From Pinguiococcus pyrenoidosus (Eukaryota; Sar; Pinguiophyceae; Pinguiochrysidales; Pinguiochrysidaceae), in the NCBI GenBank assembly GCA_019677205.1, contig JAAMXY010000373.1, forward strand, positions 63,262 to 127,261: a stretch of 64,000 bases of DNA. The letters run 5' to 3'. The notes under the pieces were generated by a model. It was not told where the DNA came from. It did no database searches and saw only the letters and a list, made by a program, of their open reading frames with translations. Numbering within the stretch: position 1 is the first letter of the stretch; every line of letters begins with the position of its first letter. The translations under genes were made by a program, and so were the position numbers. This document shows positions 43,597 through 54,319 of this stretch, one piece after another.

Positions 43597-45092
43597 ATGG
43601 GGTCGTTACTGTCCAGCGATGTGTCGGTGGCGCAACTGGAGACTGCGATTTTTGACCTGGATGGCACGCTGCTGAATCCGGAGCATGTACCCACCGTGGG
43701 AACCATCGCGACCGTGCGAAAACTGTACGAAAAGGTGAGAAGGACGCTGAATCTCCTGTCATATCTGGTAAAGTTCGGTCCTTCAGCGGGCACGACTTTG
43801 CAGCTGAAGCGAGAGATTGGCAGGCAAAGTGAACTGTGGCTGAAAATTTTCCTATGAGAACCCAGGGAATCACTGTGGCAATCGCCACTGGACGATCGGC
43901 GCCAGCGCTGTTCCCCGTCGTCGCGGCTCTTGGCATTCCTCGCGTGCCCGTGGTGTGCTACAATGGCGCTGGCGGCCTGATGTGTGCCTATGACAGGTAT
44001 GTGAAAAGGCCATGAGTGTCTTGGAAGCTCTCGCATGCTGACGACTTTTGCCGCTGTAGTGCAACGCAAAAGGTGTCCGTCGAAGAGGAGATCTTTAAGC
44101 AGCCACTGTCTGCTGCTGCCACCCGCGCCGCATTGGACTTTGGAAGAGGGTGGGTGCTGCTCCGAGTCTCCGAAGAGTCGACCCCTCGCTGATGATCTGC
44201 CACCCACGCCGTAGGTTGGGGTTTGTCTTGCACTATTATGCAGGAGACGAGATTTTGGTGGAGCGAGAAGACGAGCAGACGCGGAGGTATCGGGACCTCA
44301 CCGGCGTTCAGCAGCGCGTCGTGGCGTCGCTAGACGGACAGCAAGACCCATACAAGGTACGTGCTGTGGCGCGTGGGAAGGCTTCCGGCGGCCTTCTTAC
44401 AAGAACGCGCACAGATTTTGGTGATGTGCGGAGAAGAGCGGATTGATGAAGTGCACGAAGCGGCGCTCAGGTAGGCTGCGCTGCGCCCAACTCTTGTCGC
44501 ACTGCGAATGCGCTCTCACCAAGATGTGCGGAGCAGAGAGGTGGGGGAAGTGTGTCACGTCATCCGAGGAGCTCCACCGGTGCGTACATCACTTTGGCTC
44601 GTCGCAATGGAACGTCGAAGGGGCTGTTTGTTCCTCAAGCATTGCGCTTCGCCTCTTCCAGTTCTTCGTTGAGCTTCTGGACCCGGCGGTGAACAAGGGC
44701 GACGGCGTGGCCAAGATGATGCAGCAGATGGGTCGTTCCCTGGAGACTTGCGCCGCCTTTGGCGACGGCGACAACGACCTCGAGATGGTGAAAATGGTTG
44801 GTGGCAACTGCTGACAAAGGGAAAGGCCATCCGATCTGAGCAGCTGCGCGACTGTAGGTTGGTTACGGAGTGGCCATGGCGAACGCCAGAGACATTGTCA
44901 AGCAGAGTGCAAAGGCAGTGACGAAGAAGACCAACGCAGGTACGTTGTCCCGAAGGCCAAATGCGCTGTGTCTATGGTGGAAGCGTTTTCCAGATCTTCT
45001 CATCTCTCCTTCGCCTCTTTTCCACAGACGACGGCCTCGCGGCCCACTTGGAAGAAATGTTGGAAGAGGGCATGTTCGGACCTGCCATGTAA
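43597..45092 (+). CDS. Cof-type HAD-superfamily phosphatase
   Basis: Start at 43597 (GSLLSSDVSVAQLET). Motif I is TAIFDLDGTLLNPEH (DxDGT). After an intron, motif II follows in ITVAIATGRSAPALFPVVAA. The cap region is VVCYNGAGGLMCAYD, then SATQKVSVEEEIFKQPLSAA and RLGFVLHYYAGDEILVERED. Motif III/IV is LDPAVNKGDGVAKMMQQMGR with AAFGDGDNDLEMVKM, then VGYGVAMANARDIVKQSAKA, and the protein ends HLEEMLEEGMFGPAM at the TAA at 45090. This is the HAD IIB (Cof) layout, whose members dephosphorylate sugar phosphates, flavin or pyridoxal phosphates; the substrate here is unknown. Eight or so exons are needed; those between 44360 and 44640 are approximate. No targeting peptide is obvious. Confidence 0.85.
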
Positions 45093-45388
45093 GAAACGAG
45101 GCCTTCATCCCAGCTTCAAAGCTTCGGGGCGTCGAATCCATTTCATCGATCAGTTGTCGCTTCGCATCGCAAGTCGGAAGTGAATCGTCAGCACTCCTTC
45201 TCAGCATCCCATCTTCGTCGCCAAAAGCACCAAATCATCCCAACGTAACCCCTCGGACGCCCGTTCCGGCCTTCCCGAATCTCCCGCTATTCCGCTGTCC
45301 TACAGCCGAATAGAGCCCCTCGCTTGCGTGGAACTCTCCTCCGCCGCTGACGTAGGCCTCTCACGGCGCCAAGTTGGTCAGGCGAAGC

Positions 45389-46585
45389 ATGCACAAGCTC
45401 TGTCTCGTCTTCGCAGCTGCGCTGGTCGCGCCGGCGCGGCCCTTGACCCTCGTGGACACCGTCGGTGGCCTCGTGGGTGAGTGACGTTGCAGAACATTTC
45501 GGCGAATCTTCTGTTCTCGCCGCCGTTTCAGGCGCTTTTCAGCGCCTTCGAGCGTCTCTCGAGGCTGCTTTCACTACCGCTTGGTCTCTGAGTGCGTCTC
45601 GCTGCTTTCGGCGTGGAAATCGGCGAAGTGGAGCGGAAGAAATCGGCGAAAAACTGAGGAAGAAACGCCAATTAACCCCGAATTCCGCCCTTTCTCGCCA
45701 GGATCTGCCAAGGCGGCGGGCGTCCCAGGCCTCTGGGGCACCATGGTGGCACTGGACATGGTGCCGGGACTGCCCACGCAGCCGGCGACCTTGGCGGCGG
45801 GGGCCACTCTGGGCTTTTGGCCCGGCTTGGTTGCCACTTCAACGGCGCAGACGACGGCGGCGGCGCTCTCTCTACAAGTGGCTCGTCGTCTGGGGAGGGA
45901 AGGCCAATTGCTGGGCGACTTCGTGGCCCAGATGAAGGACAACGGGGGCGCCACGGGCGTCATTAGTGCCGTAGCAGAGAAGGTCGACGGGTAAGACGGG
46001 CGTCGACACGGCGTTTCAGGCGAGCTCAGCGGAGAACAAAGCGGAGACTGAGTGGAAAGCATCGTAGGACGGACCCCAATGGAGACTGGCGAAGGCCCTT
46101 CACGGCGCTGTACATCATCCGCAACTCGCCCATCGTGCCGTTCACGATTGGGAACTACCTCCTCGGCGCCACGACCAAAGCGCCGATTCCACCTCTGCTC
46201 TTGGCCACTTTCCTCGGTACGACGCGACGCATGGACTGTTTCCTCCTTACTTTGGGCAGTGACGATGAGGGGATCATGAAGGCTGGATGATGACTTGTGA
46301 CGTCCGATACTCGTAGGATGCCTCCCTGCCAACTGCCTCTACGTGGCTGCAGGAGCCGGACTCGGCGCCATCGCGACGGGCGCGGCGGCGGAAGTTACGC
46401 CGCTGGAGACGGCAGTGGGCGTCCTAGGAGTCGGTGAGTGACCTAAAGCGAACGATTTGGATCGTCAGCACTGTCATGCGCCTGCTGACGACGCCTTCTT
46501 CTCGCCAGTTGCCACCGTCGTCATCACCGCGGCTGGAGCGGACGTGCTGAAGAAGTCGATGAACGCGGAGAGCGAAGCCAGTTAA
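45389..46585 (+). CDS. DedA/TVP38-TMEM64 (VTT) family membrane protein
   Basis: Exon 1 gives a signal peptide (HKLCLVFAAALVAPARPLTL). After an intron: SAKAAGVPGLWGTMVALDMV, LGFWPGLVATSTAQTTAAAL, SLQVARRLGREGQLLGDFVA. Further exons: DWRRPFTALYIIRNSPIVPF to YLLGATTKAPIPPLLLATFL, then CLPANCLYVAAGAGLGAIAT, and a final helix ATVVITAAGADVLKK to the TAA at 46583. The order re-entrant loop, R-SPxxPFxxxNYLLGxT and a Pxx...AG helix fits the VTT/SNARE-associated (DedA) family, thought to include lipid scramblases. The leader could direct it to the endomembrane system or, with further signals not seen, the plastid. Exon borders at 45455-45700 and 46430-46510 are approximate. Confidence 0.7.
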
Positions 46586-47114
46586 GAACGGCGCAGTCGA
46601 CTGCAACCCACGACGATCAGTTGTGCTTCCACCAGGCTGCCTTTGGAGTAGAAAGACGATTGCAGAGGTCTTGGCTAGTGGAAGCCGCGTTGATCAGGAA
46701 TGTACATACGGCTGCAACGAGGCTCTCAGCGAAAGATCCCGCCAGTTTCAATTCCAAGACTTCACACTTGGCCCATATCTGCACGATCCTACGAAGACTC
46801 TCTCCCCCGCCCACCTTCGATCAGCGAATCACCCCCGCGACTTCGCTTGACGCATACCAAGGCTACCGCAACGCGACACCGGGAGAGGCTCGCCTGAAGA
46901 AAGCGGAGAGGCATTGGACGGAGGCACTGGTGACACTTTCCAGGCGACTTGCATCGTGTGTGCATCGTGTATAACCTAGAGCTGCCAAGAAAAATGCAAT
47001 GATTTTTGGGCGCAAAACCTACTTCTCCAAGAAGGAGGCTCAGCCCCCCAAGGGAAAAAACAATCGGGCAAAACCTCTTGTGTGCTCTTTTGTGCCCTTG
47101 TGTGCTCTGTGACC
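46586..47114. other. Intergenic between converging genes, nothing recognised
   Basis: A 529-bp stretch between the stop of the VTT protein gene (plus) and the stop of the oxidoreductase gene (minus). No protein-like frame or repeat stands out. Confidence 0.45.
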
Positions 47115-49132
47115 CTATGCCGCCTTCAACGCGCTCGGACCGAATGTCTCCGAGTACAGCCGATCGTCCGGCACGCCGAACGTGTCCAGCAGGAGGCTTT
47201 GCGCCGTGCTCATGAACGATGCGGGTCCGCAGACGAAGAAGTAGACCGAGTTCCGGGTGGCTTCACGGCGCAGCTTCTCCGCAACCGAGGTATCGGCCTC
47301 GAAGAGAGGCCGCAGCATGCTTTCCGTGAGTCGTCCCGACGCATACCGAATTCCCGTGTCCGCTGCAGAGGCTGCGGGAGGCTCGCCTCGGGTGAAGGAG
47401 GAGACGTACGTGGCCGAAACTCCGCGTTGCGACGCCTCCCGTATCAAGTCTCCCACCTCTTTGTGCAGCGGCCACATGTCCACGGTCCTGGCCGTCTGCA
47501 CGAAGAGGATCTCTGGCACTTCGGGCAGCGCCAGAAGCTCGTGCATCATCGACACCAACGGCGTCACTCCCACGCCGGCGCCCAAGAAGACCACCGTCGC
47601 ACCGGGGACCTTGGCCGCCGGTGGCACGACGAAGTCGCCCTCGGGATTGCCAAGGGCATTGACTCGGGCGCCGGTGATGAGCTTGTGCAGAGCGCGGGAG
47701 CCGACGCCCTGCTTCCGCACGGTGACGCGGTAGAGCGACGGTCCTCCTCTCCAGTGCAGCGCCCACTTCGGACTGCCCGAGAGGCTGTAGCTCCTCTCCA
47801 CCTCCGCGTTGGGGATCTGCAGCGTGATGTGCTGCCCGGCCTGGTACGGCTTCAAGGGCCTCTCCTCCACGCCGCCGAAGTAGAGCGACTTGGTGTCCTC
47901 GCCCTCGTCCTCGGTCATGAGCAGCACCAACTCCGAGTTGTTCGCCGGATCCGGCTCGACGAAGGCGAAGCCAAGACCTCCCGGTCTCCAGACGAACCTG
48001 TTGATTGAGAAGCCAACGCCAACGCCAATGCCAACGTGTGTGAGAAGATGATTTCTTTTACCAAGAACACAGGATACCCTCATGCAGCAGTAGAAAGAAG
48101 GGACGTACCTCTCGACGGTGATTGCCACGGTACGAGTGGCGTCGGCGTTGAAGGTGATCTGCGCTTCGCCGGTGATGTGGAGCAGGGAGCCGCTGCTCCA
48201 GTCCACGAAGGCAATGCCCACGCGCGGATCGAGCAGCAGATTGCCCATCGTGTTGTACAAGTTGTTCCCCTGCACGTCCACGTAGGTGACGCACTTGCCG
48301 TCCTGGCTCACTTGCACGAACCCTATGCGGAGCAAGTCAGCGTCGACGCTGTGCGACACCGTCGGAAAGAAAGGAAAAAAAACAAGAAAAAAAAGGAAAA
48401 AAAAACGTACCAGGCGATCCACCGCGATGCGAGGCGTCCAGGCCGCTTCCAGCGCCGCCGTTCTCCCTCGTGTCGTACCCAGAAGCGATGAAGAACGTAT
48501 CCGCGCGGCCCACCAGAGCTGCGAGATCTGCAGGAAGCGCTTCGCCTTCCGTCACAGCCTTTTCGCCGGCGTCCGCAAGGGCCAAGGGCACGATCTCGCG
48601 GAGCGAGATGTACTGGGGACAGTTGCCAAAGGCATGCACCACCTAAGCCAGCAAGAAATTGGTCAGTTGTCAGTCCCCCGGCCTTACACGCAACGAAAAT
48701 GGCCCAAAACGTCGGCACCTCCAGCTCCAAAGCGCCGTTTTCAGCGTTCACGACCCGCCCATTGACCCGGTTTCGCCGCCGATTGTGCAGCATGATGCCC
48801 AGCATTCCCAGGTCGCTGCCCGGGGCCACTTGCGAGTGCAGCGGATCGCCCACGGGCGGCGCAGACAGCAAGCTGACGTGTGTCTTGTCCTTCACGGCCA
48901 CCACCGAGGAGTCCTGAGGCCTCTTGGCCAGGATGGTGCACCACACATGGCCTTGCCCATTGGTGTCCCGGCCAGCCAGCACCACGTAGGGCAGCTCGCT
49001 GAAGAAATCCCGCAGCTGCTCGTTGAGAAATGGCCTGACCAGGCGCCCAGCGAAGCTGGCAACCTCCTGCTTCACGCCATAGCGGTCTTGCACGGCCTCC
49101 TCGCCCCTGTGGAAAACCTGGCGGAGCGCCAT
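47115..49132 (-). CDS. Fusion of PNPOx-type flavin domain and ferredoxin reductase-type module
   Basis: ATG 49132 begins ALRQVFHRGEEAVQDRYGVK. The N-terminal half is a pyridoxamine-phosphate-oxidase-like FMN split barrel: RDFFSELPYVVLAGRDTNGQ, GDPLHSQVAPGSDLGMLGIM, RNRVNGRVV, then FGNCPQYISLRE and ALVGRADTFFIASGYDTREN. A further exon continues the barrel (CVTYVDVQGNNLYNTMGNLL, VGIAFVDWSSGSLLHITGEA). The C-terminal part is a ferredoxin-NADP reductase module: FAD site VERSYSLSGSP, pyridine-nucleotide loop VVFLGAGVGVTPLVSM, and YFFVCGPASFM, ending ALKAA at the TAG at 47115. No 2Fe-2S ferredoxin domain follows. The same fusion is known in bacteria and fungi as flavin-dependent electron-transfer proteins of unclear substrate. 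Four exons; the introns include an A-rich tract near 48375. Confidence 0.85.
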
Positions 49133-49699
49133 GGGGCCATGCAGGCCTCTAGCAAAGGACTTGCAAGGACTTGGAGCTGGGGAGAGGGCGCAACGGCGGC
49201 GGTAGAGGCCTCTGAGGGTTTACTGCAACAAAGGCAGAATGTTCCGACTTGGAGGGGTGAAACATAAGGGAAGGTGTGCCAAATACGTATGTGCTTTTGG
49301 GTGAATAGTGTTGGACTAGTATTGATACGTTGTATATAAATATGGTTTTCATTGTGATCCGAATCGAAAATAAGTTGTATTGATTGTGACGTAAGTGGCG
49401 ATTTAGATTCACCCCTTCTGAAGAAGGAAATTTTTAATATTTTTAATATTTGCTTCACTTTTAGTTTTGTATATTATAAATCAACAAATTTCTCCACGAA
49501 CGTCGAAGAAGATCCATTAAATCAGCTTATAGATTCCCATTCTTCCACCACTTATTCGTCAACAATACAGCTTCGTCTGCACCGTACTGATTCTATTTTT
49601 TAATCCGACAAAACAACCAATCAAACCCAAACTCCACATTTGAATCGCTTGAATTTCCCGCGCTTTTTGGATGTTGACCGACGAGATGAACGGAAAAGA
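49133..49699. promoter_or_regulatory. AT-rich divergent 5' region
   Basis: A 567-bp gap between the opposite starts of the oxidoreductase and the helicase. Positions 49280-49500 are the most AT-rich in this part of the window (TTTTTAATATTTTTAATATT and similar). No gene is seen. Confidence 0.5.
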
Positions 49700-52600
49700 A
49701 TGCCCAGGAACAAGAAGAGACAGGGGCGGAATCGGGGTTCTGGGCCAGATCGGGATCAAAAGCAGCTTGTGGAGTTCCAGTATGTCCAGAACGGCCTCAT
49801 TGCACCCCCTACTGTAGAGCTTTCCAAGAGCGGCCCAGAACACAAACCGACGTTTCACGCGGATTTGCTCACTTCGGTACCTTCTGCGCCGCTTCGAAAG
49901 CCTCTCGAGGGGGCCGTATACCACAGCATCGGGCTCACACAAGCTTCTGGCGATGTTTGGATCCGATTCAGGCGCGAACGTCCTTCGCTGGCCTTACTCC
50001 AGGCCAAGAAATCTTCGTTTCCGCCGCCGCAACCACCAAGAAGGGAGCGCTTAAGGACGTGTACGATGCCTTGCTTGCCCAGCTGAACCCAGCGGGAAAA
50101 GGGGATGACGGTCGCCCAAACGCAGCGCCGGATCTCGACGACACCGGCTGGGACGACGAGGTAAATCCGCGTGTTTTCGGACTCTCAGCGGAGAATTGCG
50201 GATTTTACCCCCAAGATTCAGAGAGGAGACCTTGCTGGCAGATTCTTAGAAGTATGGGATCTATGAGGGCGAGGGATATACGAGATAAAAGCGCAACACA
50301 GCGCCAGTCCAAGCTGGTAGATGTCGAGATGCGGCGTCTCTCTCCTGCTGACCCCGCATCTTTTGCACCCTGTAGGATGTCTCCGGCGCGTCGATGCCGC
50401 CGTCACTGGCAAGATACGGGCCGGCATCAGCTGCCAAGGCTGTGCCCAGCGGAGCGGAGGTCAATGGCCGAGAGCCCTTTGGTACCCCGAGCTTGGGTGA
50501 TGGAATGGGTCAGCGGCGTCGATTGCAGGGGAAGTATGGTGCAGGGTCTGCCATGCAGAAAAGCGGCAGCGTGGACGAAGCGGACGGATTTCACTCCGGC
50601 TACAGGCGTGCAGCCGCAGGCAGCGCCGCTTTGCCGCCGAAGCGGCAGAGCTTGGGCTGCACGAAGTCGAAGATCTTCGAGTTCGTCCAGCGGCATGGAC
50701 TGCCAAAGCCCGTCTCGAGGTGGCTGAAGCAGAAGGGCGCCATCCACTTGAGTCTGGAGATGAGATACGACGCAAGCAGCGACGGGATAGTCCGAGTCCA
50801 CGCGGAGGCGCGGACCAAGAAAGAGGCGGAGGCCATCGCCTACGCTTCCCTGAAGCGGATCCTGGAGGACCGAGGCGTCATGCGCCGCGGAGACCGGGCA
50901 GAGATGCGGAGCGTCGCCGCGTCCGGCTCGGTGCAGACAGTCCCGTTGTCCACTCTGAGCAACCACAAGGACGTGGTCATGTGGAATCGCGGTCGGGACA
51001 TTCATCCGCACGAGGCGCTCAACCTGCTCCAGTTGATTCATCGGCAGGAGGATGGACCGGAGCCCGAGTTTCGTGTGGTCGTGTCGGGCGCACGGCAGAG
51101 CCATTCCTATTCCGCACAGCTCTCGATGCGCTGCGTCGCAGTGGTCCAGGCGGCCTTGCGCGGCAGACCGGAAGAGTTTGCGAGCCTGAGTCCGGCAGAC
51201 TTTGTCTTTGAAGGCGCCGCCACAACGCCCAAGAAGAGAGAGGCGTGCTTCGGCGCAGCGCTTGACCTCTGCCATCGCCTGCAAGAGCAATTTGGTGAGG
51301 CGATGCAGATGTACAGAGAGGTGGTGGCGAAGATCCGGGATGGCGGTGCCGTCCAGGAGCTGCGCGTGCCTTCCAGCCTCCTACAGCGCATGCTTGAGCT
51401 CGAGAGCGAAACCGAGCGACTCCGCGACGAGCTCGCGCTAGAGAGGGACGGAGCGACAGCTTCACGGAAGGCCTCTGTTCAAAGAAGCCTCAGAGCAGAC
51501 GACGTGCAACTGCGAAACGGGTTCCTTCAGGAGAGGCAGCATGCCTATGATACCGCAAAGGAAGGGCGGCGGGCTGAGATGAGGAATGCCCGAAGGACGC
51601 TGCCGGCGTTTCACCACCGAGACAGTCTGGTGGAAGCCATATCAACACACCGGGCTGTGGTCATCGTGGGTGATACAGGCTGCGGGAAGAGCACCCAGGT
51701 GCCGCAGTTCGTCTTGGAAGAGTATTCCCGAAGAGGTTATGGCGGCGTTTGCAACGTGGTGGTCACACAGCCACGGCGAGTCGCTGCCGTATCCTTGGCT
51801 CACCGGGTCGCGGCCGAGAGAGGTGAGACGGTTGGTGACAGCGTCGGATATTCCGTTCGGCACGAGAATCGGAATCCGCATCCCAACGGAGCGATCACGT
51901 TCTGCACCACTGGCGTGCTACTGCAGCGATTCCGAGGAGCGACAGAAGCTGGACCGCTTGATGAGGACGAGAGCCTCAAGCGGATCTCGCACGTCTTCAT
52001 CGATGAAGCTCACGAAAGGAGTCTCGACTCCGACTTCTTGCTCAGCATCCTGCTGGCGAAGATTCGGGATTTGCCAAACCTGCGCATCGTCGTCATGAGC
52101 GCCACCATCCAAGCCGACCAGTTCAGTGGCTACCTCGGCGATGCGCCGGTGCTCGAGATTCCGGGCAGGACCTTCCCCGTGGACACCTACTTCCTGGAGG
52201 ACCTGTCGGGGAAGGTATCCGGCGATAGCCTTCGCGGCGCGTGGTTCGAGTGCCAGGAGCCCGGCAACTCGCGCTCCAGCAGCGGCGAGTTCTCCGACGC
52301 TAATCTGCCCTACTCGGTCCTCGTCGAGACGATTTTGTACCTGCATGCTGGTGATGGAAGCCGAGGTTGGCGTTGCGAAGGGCAGGCGATTTTGGTGTTT
52401 TTGCCTGGGTGGAACGAGATTGAGATGGCCAGAACCGCGCTGCTGGAGGCGCTCCAACGGCACCGGACGGAGGCGACGGTGTCCCTTCTCGTGTTGCACT
52501 CGAACATGTCGGTTGACGAGCAGCAGAAGGTCTTCGAGCCGTCGGAGGAAGGGACTCGGAAGGTCATCCTGAGCACCAACATCGCCGAGACGTCGGTGAC

Positions 52601-54044
52601 GATCCCTGACGTTGTGTACGTGGTGGACGCCGCCCTCGTGAGGGAGAACGTGTACAATGCGAGCCGCAACTGCAGCGCCTTGGTCACGCGCTTCGCAAGC
52701 CTGGCCAGCCTGAAACAGAGACGGGGCCGCGCGGGACGCATGCAGCGGGGCGCCGCCTATCACTTGGTGCCCCGCTCGTACGCAGAGACGATGATGCCGA
52801 AGGCCTCGACCCCGGAGATCCTCCGAATGCCCCTGGAGTCGATGTGCCTGAAGGCCGTGGCATTGAATCTCGCTCCCGTTGAGCGCTTCGCGGGGACTCT
52901 CATTGATCCTCCGCAGCTCGCAAGCCTGGCGGCTGCGGTCTCAAGGTTGGAGGATCTCGGCGCTATAAGAGTTACTGTCGCGAAGGGGGAGGACGACACG
53001 AGTGTCCGGGAGGAGCGCCTCACCCCGATCGGAAGATGGATGGCCTCGGTACCCTTGGATCCACCGCTGGCCAAGATGCTCCTGTTGGCAACGTTCTTCG
53101 GCGTGTCGGAGCCGGCGCTCACCATCGCGGCAGCACTGAGCCTACCAAACAGCAACGGTATCTTCTTCAGACCGCGGGCAGACGCACCGGATGCTGAAAA
53201 GATCGCTGCCAAGGAGTCCAAGATCTGCTTCAGCGATCCGGATGCCGCGGAGGACACGAACGCAGCAGTGGCGAGAAGGAAAAGCAACCGATCTGATCAG
53301 CTCACGGTTCTCAATGCAACGAGGGCCTACATGGCCGCGATGGATCGCGGTGGACGCCGCGAGGCCGTGGCGTTGTGCAGCGACCGCTTCCTGAACAACC
53401 GGTCGATGCGCCAGCTAGCCCTCCTCAAGCACAGCCTGGCGAGGACCGTCAGTAAGGCGAGCCGCTCCGCATCCCTCGCTCAGGCGAATCGCTTCGAAGG
53501 CCAAGACGCGGAGGATCCGCTGCTGAGGGGAGTGCTCTGCGGCGCTCTGTACCCCAATCTGGCCGTCCAGCTTACGGGCAGTGATCGCGGCCTCATCACC
53601 TTGGCTGGAGAGCTGGCACGGTTTCATCCCTCGTCGGTGAACTATAGTCTGAACAGCTCGGAGAGGCCCTACTACGCCTACGTCGAGAAGACGATGGGGA
53701 GCGCCAATGCCGGGATGCCACTTCTACGCGAGTGCTGCAACCTCGGCGCGGAGTGCGTAGCTCTCTTCGGCACGTCCTTTGGACCGCATCCGTACCTGCC
53801 GGGAATCTTGCTGCCGGAGGGGCTGCTCGACGCGCTTGATGCCGACGAGCTGGAAGTGGCTGAAGACCCGAAGTGCTGTAGGATCGTGCTCAAAGGCTCT
53901 CCCCGAGTTGCGCAAGCGATCTGGACGCTTCAGCAAGCGTTGGATGCGCTCATCACCGCAGAAGCGACGGGGAAACGTTCACCGGAGCTGAAGGCCACAG
54001 TCTGCCAGATCGTGCGCGACTTCTTGGCGCTGGAGCAAAGCTAG
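49700..54044 (+). CDS. DExH-box RNA helicase with N-terminal dsRNA-binding domains
   Basis: Three exons (49700-49876, 49972-50160, 50376-54044) give 1344 residues. The first junction builds a dsRNA-binding fold: FQYVQNGLIAPPTVELSKSG, PEHKPTFHADLLTS joined to ARTSFAGLTPGQEIFVSAAA and TTKKGALKDVYDALLAQLN. A second similar block lies near 50740-50860 (RTKKEAEAIAYASLKRILED). The helicase core has motif I VGDTGCGKSTQVPQFV, Ia VTQPRRVAAVSLAHR, II FIDEAHERSLDSDF, III VVMSATIQAD, V STNIAETSVTIPDVVYVVD and VI LKQRRGRAGRMQRG, followed by the HA2/ratchet region and an OB-fold end. This is the DHX9/DHX29/DHX57-like class, which remodels structured RNA. The third exon alone is 3.7 kb without an intron, unusual here. 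Confidence 0.92.
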
Positions 54045-54319
54045 CATACATCTTGGCCGCACGCATTGCGGTTGTGTGGTTGTTTGGGTTGGTGCGAAGG
54101 TGAAGGGGAGAGAGAGCGCGCACGCGCGCGCTGCAGGCACTTGAAGCGCCGCTCTCAACCCAGTACTGTCGCGGCGGGAGGATCGAAGCGCGGACAACTG
54201 CAAGCAATTCCAATGCTCCTTCCACTCTTAGCGATCCAAATGCACGCACGCAAGCCCGCGAGGGTGTTTTCACAGTGACTCCGCCGGAACAAGCATGAGT
54301 CGCTCTAAGCTTTCCATCC
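54045..54319. other. Short gap between converging genes
   Basis: 275 bp separate the helicase stop from the AAA ATPase stop. It contains a short CGCG-alternating tract at 54117-54132. No gene. Confidence 0.5.

Noticed and set aside
47263-47766. Alternative frames opposite and alongside the reductase module
   Set aside because: They overlap the conserved FAD/NAD-binding exon, which explains the openness.
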